Shown here one piece after another: positions 42,629-54,700 of a stretch of DNA of 64,000 bases. The number at the start of each line of letters is the position of its first letter. Position 1 is the stretch's first letter. The notes under the pieces were generated by a model. It was not told the DNA's origin and did not search any database. It saw only the letters and a program-made list of their open reading frames with translations. The DNA is from Paraphoma chrysanthemicola (taxonomy: Eukaryota > Ascomycota > Dothideomycetes > Pleosporales > Phaeosphaeriaceae). The stretch is taken from positions 124,001-188,000 of the forward strand of contig JAGMWG010000004.1 of NCBI GenBank assembly GCA_020744225.1, in the 5' to 3' direction. The translations under genes and the position numbers were made by a program.

Positions 42629-44888
42629 ATTTAGTTCAATATACTACCAAACGTAGTGGTGCGACCGAGTTGGCCATGTCCATAACTGGTCGTGCCGTGA
42701 TACGATCTATGACGTCCAAAGAGGGTACCGTGGTGGAGCAAGTCAGTTAGGTGCAATTGCAAAAAGTTAGAGACAATGAAATATGTGCTTGATACGATGT
42801 GCGTTGTATGGGCGACAGCGTGAACCGGAAGTGAAATGTGGAAGTGTGAAATAGTACACCTCTTGCATCTGTGTTGTCGCAACAACTGCTGCTGCAGCCC
42901 GTGCCCATGAGTAATACCTTGATTGGGAAAGGCCCGGACGTGAGCTATTAATGGTCGGTCGGTGGCGAACGGTCGTCACGCCGGAGATCACGCCGATGAG
43001 CTTGGATATTGCGGTCCGAGTAATGAACGAGCTCGGCCAGTAATGCCAATAGTGCTGACTCCATATATACTCGGTACTTGATGCACTTCTCATGACTGTT
43101 TCGTTGGCTTGCTATGGTCAAAGCGGCGTGCCCGACATGTTGCTTGGTCGGAACATCTCAGGGAACACGTGGATCACTAGCAAATGCCAGTGGAAACGGC
43201 CTGATCTATCTTGCGCTGCAGCTGATGCAACTTCCGTGAGCCTGCGGAGCAGCACTTCTCTCTTGCGTGGTTTCTTTCTACTGTAAGCCCACCTACGGTC
43301 TCATCTGCCAGGTGCCGTCCGGTCCCGTCTCTTGTGACTCAACGCGCATGCGAACCTAGCCATACGGGAAGAATCAATATTGTGACGAAGCGAGGTGCCT
43401 CTTCCTCATCCCACATTTGCGTTTAGATTCATTAAGCATGCCTCGTAAGTATGCACTTGCTATGCTTTGAAGGCGTTGACCATATGACCCACGGCGTGTG
43501 CATGCAAGACTGGAGGGTAACAAGATCTGGGCCGGCCATATGTCGCAATCGAGGCTATAACTCGGTGGTGAGCAATCTGTCAGAAGCTTGCTTTCATCAA
43601 GCCTCACCCCAACACAGTTGGCCGATGCTGATGATGGGTGCGCGGGGAGTTTTGTCGATGGCTGGGAGGGCGTCGGCAATGGCAAACGCGAGCCCGTCGA
43701 CTGGCTCTAACAATACGATGGACAACCCACAATACCCACCCCGTCTCGTAATAAGAGACAGCGGCGTACATTCACGAGCTCCTGCCAGCGAAGCGATATT
43801 GATCTTTCTAGACATATGCGCGATCTCTACGGTGACGGAGCGACCAAATTCGCGTGCATGTGCATGGTCAACACAGTCGCAGCCGCTGGAGACGCCAGGA
43901 TCGGGACGAGGCTGCTTTGACGATGTTTAGCAATGAATGGCAATCCGGAAGGCCCCGGTCCCAGTAGTGTAACGTTCATGTCAACCCAGGCGAATCGCCT
44001 TTCCCGGCCTGGCGCATTGCTTGTTTCCTCGCGTATACCTCCCTAAGCGGTATAGGTGAGATCTCGTGAACGCAAGTCAGCATAAGTGGCGCCGATATGA
44101 GAAAATTCGATATTTGTGAAAACGAGCAGGATCTCGTCGCAAAGCACACCGAGGTTGCGCTGCTATCATCGACCACTTTGAGCATAGGTAGATGCGACGC
44201 GCGATCCCTTGACGGGTCGTTGGAAGAAGTGGGGGAGGCCGAGGGAACGACCGCGACAGACCGTCAGGTACCGCCGGTGTCGTCATTTTCAGCAACAGTT
44301 CAGCTGTACGTGACAGCAGATGGCCACGGCGGGTGCGTCTCCAAAAATGTGAGCGGCCGCTATTGAGAGCGGTGGGTAAGAAGCTGGGTTACGACGGTAA
44401 CGTGAGGCGTGAGTGGTTTTTGGGTGGCTCGTGCACCGTCACATCCGTCCAAAATTAGCATCAATCGCGCCACGCTCCGGTTCGCCGGTTTGCCCGTCTT
44501 CTCCCATCGAGGCTCCTAGCCGTAGGGCTGTGCCACAACGTTCCACCGTTGCCTGCCAAGCGTGCCGAACCTACCTACTGAATATGGGCATTTGTGGGCA
44601 TCGCCGCTATCGACTCACCGTATCCCAAGATGGATCTCGTACGGGCAGCTTCCTGGCAAGGATGGCACGACAAAGCATTGGTTGCAACGACGTCAGCAGC
44701 CATGGAAGATTGTAGATGCTCAGGAGACTGAGGCTCGTAGACACTCGTATCAGAGGACGTATAATACTGAGGCCCTCTTCCCAGTCATGGCCATCATCAC
44801 CAGCAAACAACACAGTTTCTTTACCACCTTCGCTTTTATTACTCTTCCTCACCATCGACATTCGCTTGAGTGCCATCTCTGGGAACCC
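42629..44888. other. Gene-poor intergenic region
   Basis: 2.3 kb without a supportable gene except the weak minus-strand frame at 43597-43930 (separate entry). Confidence 0.5.
43597..43930 (-). other. Possible small gene or relic
   Basis: About 110 codons open on the minus strand with natural composition (FGRSVTVEIAHMSRKINIAS, then GLSIVLLEPVDGLAFAIADA). No ATG-plus-family evidence. An overlapping frame just upstream (MNVTLLGPGPSGLPF) could be joined by a frameshift or intron. I do not recognise it. Confidence 0.25.
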
Positions 44889-44896
44889 TAATAAAT
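44889..44896 (+). promoter_or_regulatory. TATA-like box
   Basis: TAATAAAT lies 64 bp before the start codon of the secreted Ser/Pro-rich protein and downstream of a pyrimidine-rich stretch (44815-44875), as is common for strongly expressed fungal genes. Confidence 0.4.
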
Positions 44897-44952
44897 AATC
44901 CACCTGATCGAACTCAAACATCAAATCAACCCAAACCAACAGTCAAGTCAAG

Positions 44953-46422
44953 ATGCGTTACGCATTCGTCGCTGCGACCTTTGCCAGTCTGGCTGTGGCC
45001 AACCCCCTTGGCTACGGCTACGGCAACGAGTACAACCCCTACCCAACTGGCGGACAGCCTTCACCTAGCTCGTCCAAGGTTGTGCCATCCCCCAGCTCGA
45101 CCCCAGGATACCCAGCCAACACGCCTTCGAGCTCGGCCGGCTACCCTGCATCCTCCCCTTCGAGCTCTGCTGGATATCCCGCACATTCGCCCTCCAGCTC
45201 GGTAGGCTATCCGGCCTCGTCGCCATCAAGCTCGGCTGGATACCCCGCGCACACGCCCTCCAGCTCTGCCGGGTACCCAGCTCATTCCCCTTCGAGCTCT
45301 GTTGTGCACTCGTCCTCGGTACTATCGAGCAGCATCGGCTACAGCGCCTCGACGCCAGTTCCCTCCAGCAGCAAGGGCTACAGCGCCTCAACACCTGTGC
45401 CGTCTAGCAGCAAGGGCTACAGCGCCTCGACCCCCATTCCCTCGAGCAGCAAGCCTCACCCATCCAGCAGCAAGCCCCATCCCACTGGATACTCCACGGT
45501 GACACCTCCTCCGGAGACTGAGACCTACACTACCTACACCACCACCACGGTCTGCCCAATCACCAGGACCTCCGGCACTGCTATCATCACCACCTCCACC
45601 ACCTCCACCATCACCATTACGTCTTGCAAGGGCGGATGCCATCATCCAACCGGCAAGCCCACTCCTGCGCCTACCCCAAGCCCCGTTGAGCCGCCGCACG
45701 ACATTACAACCACCATCACCCAGACTACCTATACCTGGGTCCCTTGCAGCACACCCGTCGGTCACAACGGCCCCTCCACCATCTACTCCACCTACCTGAC
45801 ACCTTCATACATCACGCAGACCCTCACCTCCACCATCTACGGCTGCGACGGCAAGCCATGCGGCGGCAAGCCCACACCAGCTCCTCCGGCTCCTACTCCT
45901 GACGTTCCCGTGTACCCTGCCAACTGCCCCGCGCCCGTCACCACCACCATCACCCGCGACAACTGCCCCGCTGGTTCGACCAAGACCGTCACTGAGTACG
46001 CTACCATCACCGCACCCGCCTGCAAGGACTGCGCCATCAAGACCATCACCGTCACCGAGGAGGGCCACCCGCAGACCTACACCGTCACCATCCCCGGCCC
46101 CAAGCCCAGCCACTACTCTGAGGGTCCCAAGCCATCCAGCAAGCCGGCCCCGAGCTCCAGCAAGCCAGCCCCATCAAGCGGATACTCGCACCCCACCCCA
46201 TCTGCTAGCTCGGTCCCATACCCAACCACCAAGGTCCACCCATCGAGCACCGTCAAGCCAAGCAGCTCCGGTGGCTACTCGGTCCAGACTCCCAGCAGCA
46301 GCGTCAAGCCCAGCAGCTCCGCTGGTTACTCGGTCCAGACGCCTAGCAGCAGCGTGAAGCCCAGCAGCTCTGTCAAGCCCACGCCCAGCCCAACTGGCTA
46401 CCCCAGCTACGGACAGTACTAA
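44953..46422 (+). CDS. Secreted mucin-like Ser/Pro/Thr-rich repeat protein
   Basis: 489 aa. The N-terminus MRYAFVAATFASLAVANP is a clear secretion signal, cleavage probably after the second Ala pair. The mature protein has ~12-residue repeats of the pattern SSSAGYPAxxPS (about 50-115), then SSKGYSASTPVP repeats (~120-155), a Thr-rich core with several Cys (VCPITRTSG, TSCKGGCHHP, WVPCSTPVG, CPAPVTTTITRDNCPAG, PACKDCAIKTITVT) and a C-terminal SVQTPSSSVKPSSS repeat region. The Thr-rich Cys core resembles fungal cell-wall/adhesin-like proteins. No C-terminal GPI hydrophobic tail is seen. Likely heavily O-glycosylated and located in the wall or outside the cell. Strong C-ending codon bias suggests high expression. 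Confidence 0.87.
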   Translation: MRYAFVAATFASLAVANPLGYGYGNEYNPYPTGGQPSPSSSKVVPSPSSTPGYPANTPSSSAGYPASSPSSSAGYPAHSPSSSVGYPASSPSSSAGYPAHTPSSSAGYPAHSPSSSVVHSSSVLSSSIGYSASTPVPSSSKGYSASTPVPSSSKGYSASTPIPSSSKPHPSSSKPHPTGYSTVTPPPETETYTTYTTTTVCPITRTSGTAIITTSTTSTITITSCKGGCHHPTGKPTPAPTPSPVEPPHDITTTITQTTYTWVPCSTPVGHNGPSTIYSTYLTPSYITQTLTSTIYGCDGKPCGGKPTPAPPAPTPDVPVYPANCPAPVTTTITRDNCPAGSTKTVTEYATITAPACKDCAIKTITVTEEGHPQTYTVTIPGPKPSHYSEGPKPSSKPAPSSSKPAPSSGYSHPTPSASSVPYPTTKVHPSSTVKPSSSGGYSVQTPSSSVKPSSSAGYSVQTPSSSVKPSSSVKPTPSPTGYPSYGQY

Positions 46423-47623
46423 GTCCACGCTTCGATGACATGTGCACGTCATTGGGGAGTAGTAGTACGTGAGAGAGATGGAGATGAAAAGTATGATTGG
46501 GCACGCATAGGTTGTATCTCTTGATGTCTTTCATGGCATGTTCATTCCTTACGGGACCGTTTGCATAGCCGGGGCGTTTTCTCGGGATCTGTTTACTTTT
46601 TATAAACCATTTCAGCTGTATATAATTCCACACTGATGGGTAATTTGCGCTTGGGATTTAATTTTTGGCATATAGATGAAATGAGATAGTATATTTGAAT
46701 CTTAGTCACTCCTTTACCAAAAACTGCTTTGCAAAACTCCTTTGTTCGGATTTCCGTGTTTCTGGCTGAGGCTTTGTTTCTAGCAATGTTGATGCCTGAT
46801 CAATGTGAGCTCTCGGTGTTTGAAGTGGGTCAGCAGGACATGAGCCATAATTCGTATCCGTATCCCACGCACCCGCATCCACCCTCCAAAAGCAGCATAC
46901 CAACCGCCTCTACTAATCCCCCTCAACACCACCGTAGAAAATCAATACTTCGAAGCGGGTCTACATTCGTATTGCACACGTACTCCACTCCCATACACCC
47001 ACACCATCAGCAAGTCTGACTTACCCGCCCTCCTACGTCGTCACCATCAGCAACGCCACGCTACAACACGACGCGACGATGTACTCTGCGCCATGTGCTT
47101 CCGCGCACATCCAGGGTTTGTAGCGTTTTGATATGTATGAGAGTGAGAGAGACAGCGATGTGCTTGCGCGTTCGTGTCTCACTGGGATTCCGGTGTGGGC
47201 CGGTCAGATAGTGCGACTGAGCCACAATTGCGTCGCGTCATTTTGTATTGGGTGTTGTATTGTTCTGGATAGACTGCGCCTGTTGACTTTCTGATTGAAT
47301 GTTGCTGAAGGGATTTGCATGTTTACGCCTTCAGCCAAAAACGCTTGTAAAGTACTGAAGGCTTCCGTGCGACTGCATAGAGACTGTGGTTGTTGCCTGG
47401 GGAAGAGTTGAATACATCCGCAGTCCAGTCAAGGCAAGCAGTAAACAAGGCGTATGTTATGCCGCACCGCGTTTTCACTGAGTGCAGCTATCGAGCACCC
47501 AGCTCCAAGGCGTTCTGTCCTTGCTCTTCCATGGCAACTCACTTTCAACAATCATGCTGTTATTGCTTTTGTCATGAATCTAGATCTAGGTTGACATATC
47601 GTACAGCCCTTTTCTTCTATCGT
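46423..47623. other. Convergent intergenic region
   Basis: 1.2 kb between the 3' ends of the mucin-like gene and MCR1. Short frames only; nothing recognised. Confidence 0.55.
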
Positions 47624-48841
47624 CTAGAACTTGTAGACCTGGTCCTTGCTGTAGCCAAGGTCCTTCAGATATCCATCAAGCTCGCCCTGGTCGCTGGGGC
47701 TCTTCTTGCCGCCACTGATGGCCTTGTACAAGCCTGGCGGTCCGCAGACGAAGATCTTAATCTTCTCGCCCTCCTTGGGCTCTGGGAGCACCGTCTTAAG
47801 GAGTTCCTTGGTGACGAAGCCCTTGCCGCCCTGCCATTGCTCCGGTGGGTTGTCGAGGACATAGAAGGCACTATTGGACATGTTAGCGAACACTGCAATT
47901 AAATTAGACGCACAAGCGCCCAATCGAGTGTACATACCGGAATCGCTGAGGATATGTGTTCTCCAGCTCTTCCCATTCCTTCTTCAACAGGATGTCCTCC
48001 TCCGAGATGTTGCCAAATATCAGTGTGACCTTGGTCTTGTCATTGGGGTTCTTGAAGATGGCGCGCGCGGTCTGCCACATGGGCGTGATGCCGGTTCCTC
48101 CTGCAATCAAAGCAATGTGCTCATGTTTGTTTTCTGTCCACAAGTACTTGGGGATCGGTCCCTTGATGTCTAGCCGCTGCCCAGGCTCCATGTTGTGCAT
48201 GTGGCTGGACATTGGGCCCTTGTCATACTTCTTGATGATGAAGTCGACGGTGCCTTTCTGGTCGACGTCGCTGATGGGCGTGTACGGGCGGATGACGGGC
48301 TTCTCCATGTCGGGACCCTTGTACTTGGTGATGACGGCGGCTGTTGGTTTGTTAGTCTCTCGCTATAGCCAGGTACGGCATTGACGTACAGGCGACGGGT
48401 AGGCCAGATTCCATGTCCTCCTCGGGAAGCTTGAAGGTGAGCTTCTTGGTGTTGTGGTTCACAATCTCTGACTTGTCCAGCAGCAGCGAGACGAAGCCCT
48501 GCTCACCGCCAGTGAAGGCCTTCTTCGCAGATGCGCCAGACTGTGCGGGGATCGTCTTCGCATCGCCGGATGGCGGCGCATTGCCCTTCTGGCCCGAGGG
48601 CGAGTCTCCTCCCCTCAAGTAAAAGTATGCACCCGTGAGACCGGCAGCACCGATTCCAGCATATAGAACGCCATTGCTACCGCCGCTTTGAGGCGTTTCT
48701 GAGGCGTAACGGCGAACTTGCTATGATTTTGTTAGCCGTGTCCGACAGCTCCGCGCGATTTGTCATGTCGCAATTCTACAAATAAAAGCCTCTTACCTGG
48801 TGCAATGTCCTCGCCGGACGGAGAATCTGTCTGGCAAACAT
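47624..48841 (-). CDS. mcr1: Mitochondrial NADH-cytochrome b5 reductase
   Basis: Four exons (48797-48841, 48390-48720, 47938-48340, 47624-47870) with introns of 76, 49 and 67 bp give 341 aa. The start MFARQILRPARTLHQ is a mitochondrial presequence; YAGIGAAGLTGAYFYL (~30-46) is the membrane anchor. The FAD domain has the RPYTPISD motif and GPMSSHMHNMEPGQRLDIKG; the NADH domain has IALIAGGTGITPMWQ, FGNISEEDILLKKE and FVCGPPGLYKAISG. Length fits fungal Mcr1 (about 300-350 aa). It passes electrons from NADH to cytochrome b5 at the outer membrane or intermembrane space and supports sterol and ascorbyl redox reactions. All splice phases agree with the protein. Confidence 0.95.
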
Positions 48842-49715
48842 CGTGGGAGGAATTGATGCTATGCTGATTGCGGTGGTGGTGCAACTGAAGAAAGATTGCT
48901 ATCGCCGGGTAATCGCGAGCTTTGGAGCTCGTTCCTCGTGCCAAGAAAAAACGTCATCGATGTCGCCGGAGACCGAGCCGACCAGACACTCAACACCACG
49001 GCCTTCTCAAAAAAACGTCATCTTCTTCCATTGCGATGCTGTGGTGCGAGAAAAGATTCCCCCGAACCATAGAGCAGAGAGGCCCAATGTGAGTTGCAAC
49101 GCGGCCATCCTCCAAAGTTGCGACTGGAGCCTCCGGGTCCCACACTCGGTACCTGCTTCCGCACCTTAGCGATCTCGTACCATTATATCTTGGGCGATGT
49201 GGCATGCTCGAATCGCGGACACTGTCACTCGATTATGCCTATTAGAGGAGATCTTGGCTCGACCATGGCTGTGGGGTTGAAACACCGTCGTTGACTTTGC
49301 CTCGCCCTCCCTCGAATTTCTCAGCGACTGGAAAACGAACATATGAGCGTTTGTATCATTGAGGTAATTCCTGAATCACTGGAATGGGTGAGATGCCGGG
49401 GATGTACTCGGGAGAGGCTCATCGCGAGTTCACTTCGTCTTTCCGCCCAGGCATCGTCCGACTCTTCTTTCAATTTTTGTCAAGTATGCGCCCTATTCTC
49501 CCGCCATCTTTCCTAGTGATCTCCCGCTATTTTCGTACCGCTCTCCAAAATCTAATCAACCCACCGCTTGTACTCGGGATCTTCAACCAGTCAACAGGCA
49601 AAGGTAACGTCCCCACACCATCTGCTTACGCCAGTTCCTTTTGTATAATACGGTCCACTCAACTAAGAATCAAATTGTAATAAAGTTCTAACGAATCACT
49701 GACCCGATTCGAAAA
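48842..49715. other. Bidirectional intergenic region
   Basis: Promoters of mcr1 (minus) and the second CxH-CPxC gene (plus). No further gene seen. Confidence 0.6.
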
Positions 49716-51578
49716 ATGGCTCAACTTGTGGGTAAGCCTGGCACTCCAGTGGCAAGCTGCGGGCACCCGGACTGTCCACCCTGGAAGATCAAGTCAAAAA
49801 CTGGACGTACCTGCCCATGTTGTGTTATTATTGATCACATTGCTGAGGTCAAACAGATCCAGTCAGGAGTCGAGGACCGTGGTGGGGTGTTTGCTTCCAA
49901 GCAGGAATATCACGATGACGCACAATCTGTCTCGCACAAGGACTGGATACAGAAGTGGCGGCGAGCAAAGATTCTTTGCGCTGAGGCTGTGGAGTGTCTA
50001 GACAAGCTGAATGACGAAAATCCTACGCGCGCTGAAGAATGGTGCGTCACTCAGGCCCTGAGCATGTGGCAAAGCGCAGCCGAAGAATGCGGTAAAGTTC
50101 CTGGCTACAGCTACGTGCAAGAGAAGCCGAAGCACGTTGCTCAGGAGGCTGATATGGGCGACATGATGCAACAATCACGTACGTGCGAAGATAAGTCCTG
50201 GTCGGCTCACGAGTTGCAAGAGCTATGGGCCGATGATCGAGAATATGTCATCAAGCCGAAGCGCAAATCTCACAAATCGCGGCACACAGGATCGACTATA
50301 TCCCCGACCCCGAAGTTCAATTTCAGTAGGACGGACGACAACACCTTCAACCTGAAGTCTCAGCCACCTCACCGCACGGAGACACAAGCTGTCGATGTGG
50401 ATGATGACGTGCTAAAGGAGATGGAAGACGTGACCAATCGCCTAATACACCGACTGCGTATGGAAAGCTACGACTCCTGCAATGCATTCGAGGACGCTGG
50501 CGTCGAGATGATTCAGATCGTAGAGAACGGGAACCCTCTCAATTTTCTTCTGGCGCCCTCTCCTGTCCCCAAGGCTATCGAGGACACGAATATGGACCAG
50601 ACTTTTCTTACAAGTTCACCTAGTGTCCGAATAACAGAGCCACCAACGAAGCCAGCCAAGGCTACTCCCCGCTCAGCACTGAGAGGCACACGAGTGTTGA
50701 TTTCGTCCAACCTCCACATCGTCACTCCATGCCCTCCACCACGCATGAAGCTCAATTTCTCCGACCATGCCGTCGTTTTCTCGGACAACGATTCACCATT
50801 GACCCCTGAGACGGCCACCCAGAAACCACACAACAAACATACTGACGCAGAAAGCTCTCGCCTGCGCAAATTGTATCAACGGACTTCGAAATTCTACAAC
50901 GCGTCTACAGCGCAATGGGCGAGCCCTAAGGGGTACGAAAAGATGGAGACCAGCTTCAATTACAAGACGTGGGACTACCTCGATGCTGCAAATAAGCGTG
51001 AGGATAAGGATATGTCTACTGTCAAGCCGGCACACTCGCTCAATGATGTAATGTCAACGAAGGCAGCATCATCGAGGACGGATCCAAAACCTTCTGCTCC
51101 AGAATTCACGGCTGCGTTGATTGTACTAGAGGACGATCTTGCTGATGCCATGCTTGACGAGGACAATGCAGTCGAGCAAAAAGAGACAATCACCACGAAC
51201 GAGCCTCGACCAAAGCAGGGCATGCAACTAATTCTCCGTCCAACCGCAAGCACCAGCGACTCAGCCAAGCATTCGTCACACCCACTCATGGATCCGCTCA
51301 ACGTACACCCCCATCTAAACAAGCAACTTGTTCTGCGCCCAAAACACTGCGAACTATTCATTGTCCACCATGCAGCTACATCCACGTCTCCTCGAGCCCC
51401 GTTACGTCGACCGAAGCGTTCACTCGCGCCGCCAGAGTCTCCTGCACCGAAATCGCGATCACGCGCAGAGTCTGTACTGCCAGTGACGGAGCTTCGTAGT
51501 GGCGGGCATTGTAAGCAAGGTGGAAAGGTTCATTGTGGACTGATGTTTGGCGTTGCAGAACGGGAGAGCGAACGGTAG
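49716..51578 (+). CDS. Fungal protein with CxH-CPxC motif (member B)
   Basis: 620 aa, single exon. The Cys15-x-His17 ... Cys33-P-x-Cys36 motif has exactly the same spacing (18 residues from first to third Cys) as the protein at 26862-28007. Then follow DRGGVFASKQEYHDD with WIQKWRRAKIL, a helix pair, and VPGYSYVQEKP, matching DRGGAILSKEK, AKWKRSKI and VPGVEYVEG there. Downstream parts also match in order: PRSALRGTRV with PRSILKRQQS, and RTSKFYNASTAQWASPKG with the RTHGQFW...WASQA end. The rest is longer here: a Ser/Thr/Pro-rich middle and a basic tail (APLRRPKRSLAP). No known domain; zinc binding is inferred from the four-residue motif. Confidence 0.8.
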   Translation: MAQLVGKPGTPVASCGHPDCPPWKIKSKTGRTCPCCVIIDHIAEVKQIQSGVEDRGGVFASKQEYHDDAQSVSHKDWIQKWRRAKILCAEAVECLDKLNDENPTRAEEWCVTQALSMWQSAAEECGKVPGYSYVQEKPKHVAQEADMGDMMQQSRTCEDKSWSAHELQELWADDREYVIKPKRKSHKSRHTGSTISPTPKFNFSRTDDNTFNLKSQPPHRTETQAVDVDDDVLKEMEDVTNRLIHRLRMESYDSCNAFEDAGVEMIQIVENGNPLNFLLAPSPVPKAIEDTNMDQTFLTSSPSVRITEPPTKPAKATPRSALRGTRVLISSNLHIVTPCPPPRMKLNFSDHAVVFSDNDSPLTPETATQKPHNKHTDAESSRLRKLYQRTSKFYNASTAQWASPKGYEKMETSFNYKTWDYLDAANKREDKDMSTVKPAHSLNDVMSTKAASSRTDPKPSAPEFTAALIVLEDDLADAMLDEDNAVEQKETITTNEPRPKQGMQLILRPTASTSDSAKHSSHPLMDPLNVHPHLNKQLVLRPKHCELFIVHHAATSTSPRAPLRRPKRSLAPPESPAPKSRSRAESVLPVTELRSGGHCKQGGKVHCGLMFGVAERESER

Positions 51579-51797
51579 ATTAGTATTTGCGGGTGGGGAG
51601 ATGTATGTGGGGTGTGACGTAGCTGTTATACAAAGCGAAGAGGAATAGGTCAGCAACTGCGAGTCGAAAGTAAACGTAGGAGGAAGGAAGGGTTGCCGGC
51701 TTTTGAATTGGATTTGTTGGCTATTGGGAGATGTCATGGCAACTGTAAATTCATATGAATCCATCGTATATTTGTCTGCGAAATTAGACATTAGCAT

Positions 51798-54700
51798 TCA
51801 GTCCTCCTTTTCATTCCTCCACTGCCTAACATCTTGCCCACCACCCCCATCCTCTTTCTCTTTCCCTTCTTCTCTCCCCTCTCCACCACCACCCTCCTCC
51901 CCATCGACTCCAGCATATAGCTCATTCGGCACAATCTTCATAACCTCCTCCGCACTCAACCCGGCATGTCTCCACGCCTTCCCCATCCCCAAATCCCCCC
52001 ACTGCACGCCATTCTCCGGAAAATCGTCCAACACCGTCGTACTCGCCATGAGCACTCTAATCGAGCCAAACATCTGCGGCACAAAGCCCTCGCGCTTAAA
52101 TGTAAACGCCCACCAACACACGCCCGTCATCAGCAAGATCAGAAACGTCGCTATCCACAGCGGATACGCCGCGTACGTGATGATGTATTTGGAATGCTCA
52201 ATGTGTCTTTGCGGTGTGTTTTCGAGCCAGATGGCTTCTTGAGTTTGGAGCGCTTCGCCAAGCATCCAGTGCGTGAGGACCGAGTAGAACATTATCGGGA
52301 ACAGGATTTTGCGCGGGAGTTGGAGGAGGTAGTCTTGTGAGAAGGAGGAGCCGGCGACGAGGGTGGTGCGGATGCGACGACGTGTGTATTCGAGTTTGCC
52401 CCAGTCGTATTCTTGGGAGATGAGCGTGATGTTGTATATCATCATTAGGTAGAGAAGCGAATAGATGAATTGCGCGCCGTTGGAGCTGTTGTTGTTTGGT
52501 TAGTTGTGCAAGGATGGATGGAAGGCTGTTGGGATTTGGCGGTGGGGTAGTGAAATATGTGCGTGTGGATGTGAACATACATGCTGAATGAGATGAACTC
52601 GTTCTTGAGACTGTCAGGTGGTAGTGAGGCAAGCTCAAGCGAGCGATTGAACCCGCCAAAGCCGCCAGAGATTTCTTCGAAGCGCTGCATTTCAGGCTTG
52701 CTGCAGTATGACGCGCGGCTTCGATGACCTGGAGGATATTTCCTGCAGTTTTTCTTCATCGATTCGTTCTCTATGCCCATGCTGTATCACCCATCAGCCA
52801 GTTACTGCAATCATTCGTTGTGCAGACTTACGGGACAGCAACCATGAGCGAAGCGCCGAGTAACGCAAGGCTGCAGAACATGAGGAGGGTGATCTGTGTC
52901 AAAGCAGTATTTCCAAGATTGTTGATGAGGCCTTTCTTGAACTTCGTCGCTATCGTAGGCTGTGGGAGCTGTGCGAATTTGTCATTAGAATTCCACTTTT
53001 TGCATTTCTGGCAGTGGCCGATCTCATCTACCGCTGGTCAGCCTATTGCATTCGCAGTGGCGCTCAATTGTGTACCTCCAGTCTTAGACTCTTCGGTGTT
53101 GAAACAGTGCTTATGACATGTGTGCTTGTTCAGTCTCCGGACACAGTCACCTGCATTGACCATACATTCCCTGTAGTGTGCTTAGCTTATGAAGTCGAGG
53201 TTCATGTCTTTTGTGCTAACCCTTGTACTCTGAGTTCTGGATTCGATGCGGAGGCTACGATAACCTAATGGTCTCTGTTAGTGTTGACTGTGCCCAGCTC
53301 ACAGAAAGCCGTCTTACATCACCAAAAGTTAAGCAATGCTCCTTCAGCTTTCCTCGCGCAGTGATGTTGATCGCTACCATGTAGATAGCCTTTATGACCA
53401 GGCATGCCATAAGAGTAAATGCCGCGCTCATGCGAACGTTGAGACGACACCTGGCGATCTCCGGGTCGTGCAGCGTGCAAAACACCGAATACCCCATGTA
53501 GCAGTTGCCTTCTCCGTATGTTTTATAATAACGGTCTCGGATTACAAACCCATTTTCAAGTGCATCGAGCTCAGCATTGGATGTGTCTTGCAAGTAGTCG
53601 GTGCAATTTTGCGTCATGTAGTGGACCTGCATTCTCGTCCAGGTCATGTCGAACTCCGTCTGTTCGGCACCAAATACGCCGTCATCTTCAAGCAGAATAT
53701 CAATATTTCTGGGAAAGTGTGCAGCCCCGGAGCGAAAGGCGCTCCAGCATGGGAATGAGGCTGAGTCATACACCTGCAATCCGTCTCCCCTATAGCCAGA
53801 ATAAATATACGATGATGAGAAGGAACTACTTCGCCCATCAGTGGACATGTTTGACACTGGTATGTAGTCGACTTTGGTGGGAAGCTGCTGTGTGTACGAT
53901 GGTCCGATCAACGAATTGGCGAGGAAATGTACCGGCATGGAGGTGAAGATCAACAGAACCCAAGCAGCCCATGAGCGCTTCCTATGCTTCTGTTTGTGCT
54001 TGATGCTGAAAGGAGAGTTGGTTCCCACCCTAGAGTCGCCGAACTTCGAAAGTACATGCTTTAGATCGCTGATTGTTAGAGAAGTGACCAGCTGCTGGTA
54101 GGTGTTGCTCATGCCAAGGACCATAGTAGCGCAAACATTTATGAGAAGCAGTAGAGCCGTGTTGGTGTGCGTGACCTTCTTGCATGATTCGGTGTCCCCA
54201 CCGACCGAGGAAGTATTGCGATTTGCTCTGTTCTTGAAGTGCTTCGCATAGCAAGCGACAAGAATGATCACTGCATATCTTAGCATATGTCAGAATAGTA
54301 GTTGGAGTGTCTCAGAACTTACTGCCAAAGGCAAGAACAGTCATGAGGGCAGCCATGGAACGGAAGGAGCGATCGCTAAGAAGTTGGTCTTTCCACACTC
54401 CTCGTCCAATCCGAGCGGGTTGAATGTCGGCGGCAGCATGTCTCCTGATCGAGCCTCTAAGATAGCGAGGCAGTGGTTTTCTTCGGATGCGTGCACCGAG
54501 GTTTTTCCAACCTTTACCGAAACTACTACCACTCGCAGTGGTCTCGAAAGTCTCAAAGCTCTTGACGCTTGAGCGATCAGCTGTGTCATGTTGACCTGAC
54601 GCATCATGATCCGATATTGAAAGCGGGCGCAGTTCGATGTTTGAATCTAGAGGACGAAGCAATGATCGTGTATCATAGTTGTCGCCATGATTTGCGCTGC

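Noticed and set aside
45065..46452. Several minus-strand open frames over the mucin-like gene
   Set aside because: They are complements of the Ser/Pro repeat DNA and have repeat-derived composition.
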